Of a DNA stretch of 64,000 nt, positions 51,169-61,537 are shown piece after piece (the first letter of the stretch is position 1; every line of letters begins with the position of its first letter). The DNA is taken from positions 22,196,001 through 22,260,000 of the forward strand of contig OZ316894.1 in NCBI GenBank assembly GCA_973895155.1. Direction: 5' to 3'. A program made the translations under genes and the position numbers. This stretch comes from Marsupella aquatica (Eukaryota > Marchantiophyta). Below the pieces are notes generated by a model. That model saw nothing but the letters and a program-made list of their open reading frames with translations, was not told where the DNA came from and ran no database searches.

Positions 51169-51200
51169 GTCTAGAGTGAAGACTCTAGACTGTGACTCTA
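51169..51200 (+). repeat. Best copy of dispersed TCTAGAG repeat
   Basis: The core TCTAGAGT-GAAG-ACTCTAGA is a perfect 8-bp inverted repeat with a 4-base loop, followed by CTGTGACTCTAA. Confidence 0.7.
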
Positions 51201-51376
51201 AGAGGATGACCCAAAAGTGCATAAAGAAAATATGTAGGGGGGGCAAAAATGAATGGAAAAAAACAAGGTATTCTTTTTGCTAGGCTTGTTTTGGTCTTAT
51301 CTCTATTTAAGTTCTAGGTTCCGTGGAAAGGTAATCAGCCTATTAGGGCGTCTCAAAGTAGGGGACGGCCAAAAAG

Positions 51377-51402
51377 TTACGGGAACTGTCTGGGTCCCGT
51401 AA
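51377..51402. other. Left subterminal hairpin of Harbinger element
   Basis: TTACGGGA and TCCCGTAA form an 8-bp stem around a 10-base loop. Confidence 0.85.
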
Positions 51403-51790
51403 ATCAAGTTACGAGACAAAATAAAGGCCACAACTTGCGACGGGGTTTCAGCTTTGACCCGAACCGTTAGGCATGACTTACGGGTTACAGCCCGCTTAAA
51501 GTTGAGCGCCCATTCTTTCCCTTGCCCATCACAGATCGTCAGGGGCCTCGTGGAGATGCCACGTCAACTACATGTTTAGAGCGTATGCCTTGAATCCATC
51601 TGATGCTCACTACTCCTCATCCAGAACAGTAAGGAGTTCAAATCAAAATTTGAAAGGATTCAAACTCCTGCGTCGTTTATAATTCATGAAACCTGAAATT
51701 TAGCACTTCTCAGTTGAAGAAATTTATGTCTTCATTGTTGCGCATCCAAGATAAGCGGAGCACACATTCAATTCGGAATTCATATTGACA

Positions 51791-53645
51791 ATGAGGACTT
51801 CAGACAGCCATGTTGCTCCAACATATAAGAGCGTAAACGACGACTGTGTTCTCCCACAATCTCACAACTCTTCGAAGGCATTGGCAATCTCACTTGAAAT
51901 TTTTTATGATTATCAGTCTGAGTTTCCAAGTGCTGAAGTGAATTTGCCAAGGCCCGATCAATTGCAGCAAGCTAACATGGCTAATTCAGGAAGTGTAGGA
52001 TTTGTTAGGGGCAGAGGAAGTTTCAATCCTCCACGACCTGTACCAAGCGGAGGGAAGGAGACAACTGACAAGTTCCGTTTGAAAGATCAAGACTATGAGT
52101 TGATTGTTAGCTATTTGGAAGTGCCAGAAATTTTGAACGCCATTCATGGTGCAGGGAAGAAGACGAGGGTGGGTGGCAAGTACCAGAGCAAAGCTACTGT
52201 CTTCCGCCAGATGTTGGCTATTTGGAAGTGCCAGAAATTTTGAACGCCATTCATGGTGCAGGGAAGAAGACGAGGGTGGGTGGCAAGTACCAGAGCAAAG
52301 CTACTGTCTTCCGCCAGATGTTGGCTATTTGGAAGTGCCAGAAATTTTGAACGCCATTCATGGTGCAGGGAAGAAGACGAGGGTGGGTGGCAAGTACCAG
52401 AGCAAAGCTACTGTCTTCCGCCAGATGTTGGCTGCACTGCAGCACCATGGATTTCCCAAAGAAATCAGCGCCCCAAATTTGACTAAACGATTTCAGCGTT
52501 TTGTCAAGCGTTACAAAGATGCTAGGGATGTTAAGTACCGGTCTGGTGGAGGTCTCACCGATGACGATTTGAGAATCGGTTTGACATTGGAGGACAAGCT
52601 GAATCGGCTATGCCCATACTTTGAACGAATGCATACGATCTACGGAGAGAGACCCAATGTTGCCCCAGAAGTCCTTGGAGATGTTGGAGTCGAAGATAGT
52701 GACCTTGTCATGCTTGAAGAGTCGGGAGACACCGAGCAATACTTGCAGTTTGGTGAGGAAAACCACTATCCGAATGTCATCCCACAACATTCCCCAACTA
52801 TTGTCCTCGAAGGTATTTAACTCGATCTTTAGCTTGAACCTGTCATGTTGGGTGCAAGGCTATGATGTCATAAGCTTTGTTTGAAACGAGTAGAGACGAA
52901 TAGTAACCAGATTATTCTCTGATTTTGTTCATGCAGATACACCAGCACACTCCGAAGCTGAATCTCTCCACACGACTCCCCTGGAGGCACCCACGCCCGA
53001 CACCCTGAACAAGCCACCGTCCACAGACAACTTTTGGCAACAAATGGAGAACATTGCTGTGCATAACATCCACATCCTTTCTGATTCGTGTCAGTGTCAC
53101 CAGTGCAAGACCTACGTGAGGCCTGAGACTGGAGATAGTCGACACCTCCCCACAGGTAGTGCAACTGGAGCCTACACCCCTTGCAGCCTCGCAAGGACAA
53201 TGTGCAACCCACCCCACCGAGACCACCACCACCTAGGGCGTCAAAATCAGGATCGCAAGCAGCAAAAGATGGGCAGGAAAATAGGAAGCCATCTTTCTCA
53301 GCTATTTATGCTGACAGGATAAATCAGAAAGCTGATTATCGAAAGGAGCTAATTCAGTCAAGGGACAAGTGGAAAATGCACGACCTTGAAGAACGTCGTG
53401 CTGCTAGACTGGAGGCTCGTCAGAAAGCTCTGGTGAAGCACCGCCTGGACTGAAAGCATCAACTTGCTTTAGAGGAACTTGCTCATCAGAATTCGCTCAA
53501 GAAAGTGAAAGCTGAGCAAGAGCATGCAAAGGAGATGCTAAGAGCTGCTCAGCGATAGGCTTTGCTCACTACTCTTATTGGCAGCTCCAAGACCCCAGAG
53601 GAGCTCAAGACATTGCTGCCCATTGTTGACGCAGAGTACAAGTAG
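51791..53645 (+). pseudogene. Harbinger Myb/SANT-like DNA-binding protein, broken
   Basis: PIF/Harbinger transposition needs a second, Myb-like protein that binds DNA and helps import the transposase. The core FRLKDQDYELIVSYLEVPE, NLTKRFQRFVKRYKDAR and LEDKLNRLCPYFERMHTIYG fits the Myb/SANT-like accessory proteins. Likely exons are 51791-52812, 52937-53115 and 53187-53645. A 107-bp segment is present three times (52110-52430), adding 214 nt and shifting the frame. The C-terminal coiled-coil-like part is interrupted by TGA (53451-53453) and TAG (53556-53558), both explainable by C-to-T changes. Confidence 0.8.
52110..52430 (+). repeat. Perfect 107-bp tandem triplication in the Myb-like gene
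   Basis: Copies at 52110-52216, 52217-52323 and 52324-52430 are identical as read. The unit is not a multiple of three, so the extra copies cause a frameshift. The junction has short homology (GTTAGCT versus GTTGGCT). Confidence 0.97.
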
Positions 53646-54308
53646 TAGATTTCAGATAGCAAAGATTTGTTCTGAGATTGTTACCTATCTGGTTCCTATC
53701 AATATGTAACATTGGCCATTACTAAAATACAAGTAAATTATGTCGAACTCAGAGTCATCAAACTTCCACATTTAATCTTACTTATTGTATGCTGCAAGAA
53801 CTCTTTCACACATTTCAGTGTATAGAATTACATGGCGTTTATGAACTTTCCTTAAGTCCACAAGTTGATGAACACATCTGAAGTCCACCGAAATAAATTT
53901 AGATCCAAAATCCGGGCCAAAATCACTACAGACTCAAATGGCGCCTTTGCACTTCTACTTGCAACAATGCAGTTGAACACTCTATGCCTAAAGCCGTATG
54001 ACGTACTGCAAATCCTCAAATTCAGTTTATTGCTCTTCGGCTCCGAGTTCACGTTGGTGCTAGAACAAAGTCGAACCCTACCATGTTGTACTGAGGGTTG
54101 TAGCAATCGACAATTACCAAACCACAACAAAGTCTTTGGAAACCAACACTCAAAAAATGTGAGTGCTTCAAATTAATGATTAATGTTTATGGGTCTCCCC
54201 AATTACAAATAGAACAGTCATCAAAGATGACGTTTTGACTATTAATTGTCATTGGCTATGCACTAAACTAACCATATGAAGCGTGACTACTTCCATGCTA
54301 TGGTGGAC
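53646..54308. other. Spacer between convergent Harbinger genes
   Basis: The Myb-like gene and the transposase end toward each other here. A 103-codon plus frame (53865-54176) is unrecognised and probably chance. Confidence 0.5.
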
Positions 54309-55811
54309 TTAGCTTGTACGCACATTCAAACAACCACCCGGTTGCTTATGAAATCTCATGGCATATTCCATGACATGGTTTTGCAACATCAACCGAGATG
54401 CTTGATGATTCCTTCTTGGATTTGTTGGCAAGTTACGGTGCTCCTCCTGTTCCGCATCACTGTCTGACTCATGGTCCAGAAGGATTTCTGAATCCTCTTC
54501 AATCCACAAGTCATTACGTCCAATGACGTAATTGTGCAGTCTTGCACACATGATAATCCATCTAATTAGCCACTCAATCTCCTTCTTAGACCTCAATTGG
54601 GTACGCATCTCTCTCAGGGAATGCCACCTTGACTTCAAAACACCAATGCAATGCTCATTAGTTACCCTACACTTTGCGACACACATGTTGAAGTCCTCCC
54701 GCTCCTGGCTTGTGTCAGCCCTCTTGTATGCAGACACCATGTGATCCATGGGCTCATATCCACTGTCACCCAACAAATACTGCCCACGACTAAACAAATG
54801 GCCGTCATTTTAGTTTCGGCATAGTGATGATCTCTTGTAACAGGTGAGATCAGAGACAGACCCTGGCAATCCTGGAAAACACCAAACCAAAAGTCTGTGA
54901 ATATAATAATTGGAATACGTAGGATCAAAGATATAAATAGATATAACAGTGCCATTCAAGAAAAATGGATTTATGGAGTCAGTTCATACCAGTGAATAAG
55001 TACAGGATTTTTCGCTTGTAGTCACACACGACCTGGGCATTGATTGAATATCTACACTTTCTATCAAAATAACACTCCCCAGATTGTGCTGGGCGCTTAG
55101 AGAGAGGAATCAAAGTGCCATCAATAAGCCCTACACATCCTGGAAAACCTTTCTTGGAAAACTCATGAGCAATTACTCTGCACTCAGCCATTTCTGGCCA
55201 TTTCAAGTAACCCTTCGATGCATCCTCCAGGGCTCGAAAGCAACGATTAGTGAAATTGCATAGTGAGCCATTACTTACGCCCCAGGTTGGAATTAAACGA
55301 TTTAGGCAGGATCCATTGCCTTCGTGGCCCAAACGATCCAAGGTAACAGCAAGTTGCCACTCTACAGGAGCCTGTTCGTTCTGTGAGTTGCTATAGAAAA
55401 CAGGGTGTTGGTCAATTTGGTGAACCAATGCAAAGAAAGAAGCTTTGTCCATTCGAGTCATCTGCCGAAAAATCAGAGGAGGGAGCTTGTCAAAATACTG
55501 TAAAGCAAACTCTCTTGATTTACTTGTTATTGTCTTGTCAGCAAAAAACCGGTGCTCTCCATCATGGCATATAACTCCATCAGCCCATGTGGAGCACCCT
55601 CCAATTCAAGTATGTCAGTCTCATCTTCTGAATCGTCTGATGAGTACAAATCATCCTCCGAATCAGAATTACACAGTGTTAGGTCGTCCAACGACTCCAC
55701 TTCGCTACCTGATGTGTCAAGGCCATCATCCAAACTTTCTAGAAGGATGTTCAACACCAGCTTATCCCGCACAACCTGCAATTCTTTTTGACGGTATGAT
55801 AGTCGAGGCAT
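54309..55811 (-). pseudogene. Harbinger DDE transposase (HARBI1-like), broken
   Basis: The product would cut and move the element. Exon 1 runs from the ATG at 55811 (MPRLSYRQKELQ) down to 54990, and exon 2 from 54871 to 54309; the junction is in phase through a 118-bp intron. The three catalytic residues are present: Asp in GLIDGTLIPL, Asp in LLGDSGYEP and Glu in VTNEHCIGVLKSRW. The N-terminal part is acidic (SDSEDDLYSSDDSEDE). Two breaks are visible: a frame change near 55560-55590, beside a run of six T, and a TAA at 54810-54812. An unseen intron could explain the first break. The ORF at 56129-56803 lies upstream on the same strand. Confidence 0.85.
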
Positions 55812-56128
55812 GTCGTCCCTGCACTGAGTTCTTGGAATGACAGGTTCTATGATGAACACTAGAGAAAGGTCAAATGATGTTAGAGGAATTCATAACAATG
55901 CTACAAAATTGAACTTCCCATGATAATTGAAATTCAAAAGCCTTTTGAAGCAAATACGTTCACATGGGAGGAAGTCGTCACAAACTTTATACAACTTTGT
56001 TGTTGCCAATTAAAAAAAACCTGGCAACAACTATTTATTACATAAGACATCACTGACGAGATTGCCTGTGGTATGGACACTTGGTTTAGCCACGCACAAG
56101 TATAAAAAATGAACACATACGAGTTTGC

Positions 56129-56803
56129 CTACTCATCCAGATCAGAGTACTTTAAAGCCCTAACCAGGTCCGCTATAGCTTCCTTCACAGGTTTTCCAAC
56201 TTTTTTCTTGGACTGGTTTGATGTGCTGCCATGGCTTTTTCCTGGTGAATGGGGAGTCAGCCGTTCACTGTGCTTCAAACTACACTGTGGAGACCTGAAG
56301 CATGTTTCAAGGGCAGGGGGAATATGCACTGAAAGACGTTCATCAAAGAATGTAAAATGCTGAACTTTGATTTGAAATTCTGAAACAGAAAGCCAAATCT
56401 TCACTCTTGGTGAATCCTGGGTAATGGAATGCAAGTACTCGGTTTGAGCTTGCTCATTGCATGCAAAGAAATCATTTGCAGTGCAGTCTAGGAGAATCTC
56501 TCCAGCAGCCCAGAGTTGGGCAGTGATGGGTCGTGCCTCCCCATGGATTGCATCAACAAGTCGAATGCCAAATCTAAAGGCATACGTCCCTGGGAGGTTG
56601 TGATCACACTTAGGTCCAAATTCAAGAGATTTGGCACACAAGCGTCCAGTTTCGAATCTATGAGGGCATGCAGAGTACAGAAATCTTCGAGGATATGGAT
56701 TAGGAGCTACATAGTTCACAATCCAAGCTAGAGGAGCGAATACAACACTTGCTCCAACAACCCTTCTTTCCTCCACAATGCCAAGTGAGGTCCATGAAAC
56801 CAT
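56129..56803 (-). CDS. OB-fold protein resembling the RPA1 C-terminal domain, inside the Harbinger element
   Basis: The ATG at 56801-56803 opens 224 codons; the same frame stays open upstream to 56943, so an earlier start or a spliced exon is possible. The pattern RRFLYSACPHRF, two further cysteines, then GTYAFRFGIRLVDA, ITAQLWAAGEILLDCTANDF and AQTEYLHSI is what the zinc-ribbon-plus-OB-fold DNA-binding domain of RPA70 (DBD-C) looks like. The tail is basic and ends ALKYSDLDE. The usual Harbinger gene set has no such protein; RPA-like genes are typical of plant Helitrons. It is uninterrupted, unlike its two neighbours. Possible roles are single-strand binding during transposition or a captured host gene. 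The family call is tentative. Confidence 0.5.
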   Translation of the reverse strand: MVSWTSLGIVEERRVVGASVVFAPLAWIVNYVAPNPYPRRFLYSACPHRFETGRLCAKSLEFGPKCDHNLPGTYAFRFGIRLVDAIHGEARPITAQLWAAGEILLDCTANDFFACNEQAQTEYLHSITQDSPRVKIWLSVSEFQIKVQHFTFFDERLSVHIPPALETCFRSPQCSLKHSERLTPHSPGKSHGSTSNQSKKKVGKPVKEAIADLVRALKYSDLDE

Positions 56804-57345
56804 TTTCAACTTCTGCAATCCATTGCCAGAGTACTCAGTTGAGGGAGTCGCAACAATCACATATTCATTGCACGGTACAACAATTGCAGATGAGAGACCT
56901 TCAGATGTGTCACTTCACCTTGGAAATCTTGAGAGCTGGCTTGTCAGCCGCCGTCGGTGGAGCTCGACCTTGGCTACGCTCAATCTTGGCTACGGTCGAT
57001 AAATCAAAATCTTGGAGTCGCCCGATGTTGGCTATGCTCGATCGAAATTCTTGGCTATGCTCGATCAAAAATCATGAGATCGCCCTCTTGGTCATCAAGA
57101 AACCGCTGCACAATGCTCTGGCGAAATGTTACAGCAACTTTCATGACATCGCCCTCTCGGACATCGACAGTCACTCACAATGCAGTTGGGAAGAACGCAG
57201 ATACACCTGAGAAGTAAGAGTGCGCATTGGCACCACACTCAAAAGTCACGTACGTACGTCCAAAATGGTGCACAGTGTTCGCGCCAGTGAGGGCATGCCC
57301 GTTACCTACAGCACACGGGGTATGGGCAGTGGTCACGACGTCAAA

Positions 57346-57374
57346 TTACGGGAGCCTGTTTTGGGCTCCCGTAA
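57346..57374. other. Right subterminal hairpin of Harbinger element
   Basis: TTACGGGAGCC and GGCTCCCGTAA form an 11-bp stem around a short T-rich loop, echoing the left hairpin at 51377-51402. Confidence 0.88.
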
Positions 57375-57453
57375 GGGTTACGGGAATGTCGGTAATTTTT
57401 TAGTTACGGATGTGTGTTAACGGGCCAAACTTCAGCTCTGAGACGCCCTATTA

Positions 57454-58513
57454 CAACGAAAGATTGACAACGAGGGTTTACAATAAATAATCTGAGTTCA
57501 TACCCCATAAACCCCTTCGGACGTGGGTTAGCCCAGTAGTAATGGAACGTGGGTAGAGTGCAGTTCGGATTGCGCACCACGTAGTACAGCTGAGTCCAGT
57601 TCCTCGCAACACCAGACACGACAGAGACGCTTTCAGCTGTGCGCAGTACAGCCCAGTCCAGTTTACTGTTCAATTCATCGGCCGGCCTGGACAACGTGAA
57701 GTTTCGAATTGCGCACTACACAAAACAGGCTCCCGTAGTTTTTTGTGTTCACCAGACACGACATGACCGCATTCAGCTCTGCGCAGTACCGCCCTGTCCA
57801 GTTTGCGGCTCACATTCATCGGCCGGCCTGCTCTGTTTCTCTCTTCTCAAAGGAAAGCGAATTCTCGTTCGTTCGTTCGTTCGTTCGATCATCTCATTCG
57901 ACTCTTCGACGTTCTTGAGTCGGCTTCGATTTCGCGATTTCCGAGATCAGCACGAGGAGAGGATTTTGGCAGTCGGTCGATCAGCCTTGAAAGCCCTTTT
58001 TTCTTTGGAAGGAAGGCAGTCAGCTTTCACTACGGTGCCCTAGAGGAGAACCGTGCTCCTGCTCAGTCTGCACGCGCCCCTTTCAAAATCGAGGAAGAAA
58101 ATTCTGTGGGAGGAGTGGATTGGGTTGTTAGTAGAGTTCGAGAAGCGCGAAGGTATAACTGGGATGATTACTGATGATGCACATATTTCGCGAGTCGGCT
58201 TAGAACCTTCATCGGATTCTTCGGCTCTTGCAGATTGTGGTGTCGTAGATTGTGCTTGCGTCTGTTAGGGCTTGCTCGGTTAATGGGTCGGTCTCTTGCG
58301 TTTGCGCTGCATTCCTCCTTCTTCGGAGATTGAGATCGCCACGACTTGTGTGTAAAGCGGAGGTCCTGGAGGGTGTGCATTGCATTGCCAGAATTTGCTC
58401 TCTTTGTCGTGCAGAGGCGAGGCGAGGCGAGGAAGAGTGGAGGAAAGAGGGTGGCTGAGCGTATTGTCTTTTCTTCTTCCTGAACCAGGTTTTATCAGTC
58501 GACCAGGCTGGCC
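57454..58513 (+). promoter_or_regulatory. Promoter and 5' UTR region of the SR-protein gene
   Basis: The region between the Harbinger end and the start codon at 58514 is CG-rich. It contains a 140-bp-period duplication (CACCAGACACGACA... at about 57610 and 57750, each ending ATCGGCCGGCCTG) and a GTTC microsatellite at about 57867-57890. A 16-bp match to the Harbinger right hairpin (57722-57737) lies between the two copies. The transcription start is not determinable here. Confidence 0.55.
57610..57830. repeat. Direct repeat with 140-bp period upstream of the SR gene
   Basis: ACCAGACACGACA, TTCAGCT-TGCGCAGTAC, CC(A/T)GTCCAGTTT and ATCGGCCGGCCTG occur in the same order in both copies (about 57611-57688 and 57751-57829). 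Confidence 0.85.
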
Positions 58514-61500
58514 ATGTCGCGTGTCTACGTGGGGAACTTGGATCCCCGGGCGACAGAACGGGAGTTGGAGGATGAATTTCGTGTTTACGGAGTACTTCGG
58601 AGGTTCACTTCTTCTCCTCCTTCTTCTGGTCTTGTTTCTCCTGCTGCGTTCGTTCATGGTTGTGACTGAGTAGACTCCTTCCTCAAGCCTCTGAGTGACG
58701 TTTCATCTCATACTTAAGAATTTCAAATGTTGTTCCGGACTTCTGATCCGTGCTTATCTCGGTGAGCGATTTTATCCCCGTCTTTGGATCCTATCCTGCG
58801 AGCAATTCTAGAAGCTGTATCCGGAAGTTTGTCGTGTCTGGTTTGATCACCCCCCACCGATTAAATTGCCGGCGCTTACAACTCTGTCCCACTGAGGTTT
58901 TGTTTTGCAGCGTTTTTCAATAACTGGAATAGGTCAGTCTTTATCTTTGTAGATGGAGGTCTGCCTTAGATGTGAATGAGTTGGCTCTAGCCTATTTTCA
59001 TGCAAGTAGTGGACTGAAAACCAGATTAATTGGTCTTGCGTTAGAAAGGTAGACTGCATTGTGAATGCTTGGCGTCGGCAAAAGATTTAGCCGTGGTTGG
59101 GATTTGTGAACGACGTTGGTACTCTCCCTCGGACTGGCGTCTTGTAATATCCTTTCGACCCCTATTTTGTGGTTAGGGCTTGCATACGTGGTTTCTTTCA
59201 GAGATTCTCATGCCCTCGCAATTCCTACCGCTGAGAGGATGGGATGGGCTGTAGTGTCAGAAACCACTCATGGGATGTACTGTTTGCCCTGCGGGACTTA
59301 TATGAGCCTTTCAATTTCAATGACACAGTGTATGGGTGGCTCGCAAGCCTCCCGGCTTTGCATTTATCGAGTTCGAGGATCGAAGGGATGCTGATGATGC
59401 CATCCGTGCTTTGAATGGTACGTTACGTGTTGCGTTTCTTGTCTCCTTGCCTCAGAGTGTGATGTAGTGTATGTGATGCTGCTGAATACAGTGTTTGGGT
59501 AGCACGCAAGCCGCCGGGCTTTGCCTTTGTCGAGTTCGACGATCTCCGGGATGCTAAGGATGCTATTCGTGCCATGGATGGTAAGCATGCTTCTGGTTGA
59601 TGGGTGTCTTCATGATCTCCCTCTGGAGTATCCATATTTTCGCAACCACATTTCAGAGCTCCTCCATCCATGCTTACTGAAATGGTACAGCCAGTTGCAA
59701 CTGGGGATTCCCTACCATCTTTTCCGCACGTTTGCTCTGGGAGTGTAGCCTGCTATGTTTTGTAAGTGATGGGGCTCGGAATTGTTGTCAAATTATTTGA
59801 GCTAGTAAGGGCTACTGGTGTTCTTTTGACTGCCCACGTCGCACCCATTCGTGGTTTTAGGTTTGTCCTGAATTAGGGGTCTCACACTGTGTACATTTGC
59901 CTATGGATGGCAATATTCCGTCCTCAACTTAATCTAGCAGGTAAGAATGGATGGAGAGTGGAGCTTTCTCGCAGCTCTGGTGGCGGTGGTGGACCTCGAG
60001 GGCGAGGTGGTGATGACATGAAGTGCTATGAATGTGGCGAGCCTGGCCACTTTGCACGAGAATGCCGATTGCGGATTGGTGCCGGCGGACTTGGAACTGG
60101 TGGCCGGGGCCGCAGTAGAAGTCCTCGGTATCGACGTAGCCCTAGCTATGGACGTGTGTAAGTTGTAGACCTACCGGATCCTTTCGGTATTAGTCGAAAG
60201 CAGCAAACCTTTTTCTGCTGTACTGTCCGTTTACTGCCTTTCGTCATTCCCAAGGTTTCTGCGTGATGCTCTCTAATCGTTATTTAAGATACTGTTTAGT
60301 ATCTGTGATTTTATTACGTTGGTGTTTGTCGCAATGTAAGTACGGAAGTATCTGTAATGTTTTCACTAACTGGTTGTTTTCTCGCGTGGTCTTTGTGATT
60401 GTATGTGTTGTCATGGTTATTGGCTGGATTTTTTGGGTGCGCACTGTGTTGTGTGGTGGTGGTTCGGGCGGCATGGTTGACCTATGGATTGCTTCATCAA
60501 TAATTCGATTAATGGTAATGAAATGAACTCCAATCTACGAGGACACCTGAATATCTAGTCGTGTGACAGGCTCTCTTGTTAGCAGGAGAACAAGCGTTGC
60601 TTCTGCTCACTTGTTTGCAAGATCTGTTCTATAAGTCATCCACAATCCTTCTAGAATGGTATTGTGGAGCATTTGTTGAAACGATGGCAGATCCTGAGCT
60701 TGCTGTCAGTAATGAAAGAGTTTTCCTTCACTGATTGTCCTTCCAATGTTTAGGAAGATACCAGAGATCTGGATAAGGAGTTTCCCCACTGCCAGAATAT
60801 TATCTGCATTACAGGACTTCTATCACCGGAAGCGTGTGGCATTGTCCTGTCCAAATAAATCCCTTCAATTTATGCCGTTTCCCTTTTGTCATCAGGATGA
60901 ATATGCGAAGATTAGTGTCCAATTCGCAAACTTTGGAGCTGGGTGCATACTATTCCCTGACTCTTGTCTTCGTATTGTTGTATATTTAGCTTTAGTCGCA
61001 GTCCTGCTGCCGTACGTAGAAGCCGTTCGCCAGCTGGTCGACGCAGAAGTCCATCCCCTGCGGTTGCACGTCGTGGTCGGAGTCCTAGCAATGCCTCGCC
61101 ACCTCCTCGCCGGGATCGTCGAGTATCTCCAGTTGTAAATGGGTATGTAAAGCTCTCACTTATCTCGCCAACTTCTAAAGTTTCTTTTTAGCATTCTGAA
61201 GCTTCTCTATGGGATACTGTGGGACTCTAGAGGTGGGAGATTTTATTGTCTGTGGGTCGTGTCAGCTGTTTGCGAATTTATTACCTGCGCGAATGGTTTG
61301 TCCTTGAGCCATGTCTGTTCAGCTAGTTTTGTTTGCCGATTAGATTGATTGCATTGCAGGACTTGGTGTGATGGTCTATTTAGTTCCACATTTCGGTGCA
61401 AGTCGATGTCTTATCCCCTGTTTTAATTCTTTTTGAGTTCGTTGTGCTTAGTGTAGCCGGTTCCTCATGTGTTCTTGTGTACTGGCAGGAGTCCATTGAC

Positions 61501-61537
61501 AAGGGATCGTCGCCGTAGTCGCAGTCGGAGTCCTTAG
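58514..61537 (+). CDS. RSZ22: RSZ22-type SR splicing factor (RRM, one CCHC zinc knuckle, RS domain)
   Basis: The protein binds pre-mRNA in nuclear speckles and promotes splice-site choice. Coding exons are 58514-58602, then either 59329-59417 or 59492-59580, then 59941-60157, 60990-61142 and 61489-61537. With one middle exon all phases agree and the product is 198 residues, normal for the family. The RRM has RNP2 VYVGNL at the N-terminus and RNP1 GFAFIEF in the alternative exon. The knuckle is C88-x2-C91-x4-H96-x4-C101 in [14 protein letters not shown]. The C-terminus is rich in RS and SP dipeptides and ends RRRSRSRSP. The 726-bp first intron and 832-bp fourth intron are long for this gene, as is common in SR genes that regulate their own splicing. 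A Harbinger element ends about 1 kb upstream. Confidence 0.95.
59329..59417 (+). other. SR gene alternative exon 2a
   Basis: This 89-nt exon encodes [20 protein letters not shown] and the following [11 protein letters not shown]. It has an acceptor ACACAG and a donor GTACGT. Confidence 0.9.
59492..59580 (+). other. SR gene alternative exon 2b
   Basis: This is a second 89-nt exon in the same phase, about 80 percent identical to exon 2a. It encodes [20 protein letters not shown] and [11 protein letters not shown], with an acceptor ATACAG and a donor GTAAGC. Splicing 2a to 2b would create an immediate TAG. Confidence 0.88.

Larger units (their letters stand above)
51345..57448. mobile_element. 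PIF/Harbinger DNA transposon, 6.1 kb, three genes
   Basis: The termini are inverted: GGGCGTCTCAAAG at the left and its near-complement CTCTGAGACGCCC at the right. TATTA flanks both sides (51340-51344 and 57449-57453). It encodes a Myb/SANT-like protein (plus), a DDE transposase (minus) and an OB-fold protein (minus). Similar hairpins lie just inside both ends (51377-51402, 57346-57374). Harbinger elements normally duplicate a 3-bp T-A-rich site, which fits within TATTA. Stops and a frame break show that this copy is inactive. Confidence 0.88.

Noticed and set aside
53865-54176. 103-codon plus frame in the Harbinger spacer as a fourth element gene
   Set aside because: No domain is recognisable and it lies in the 3' space between two convergent genes.
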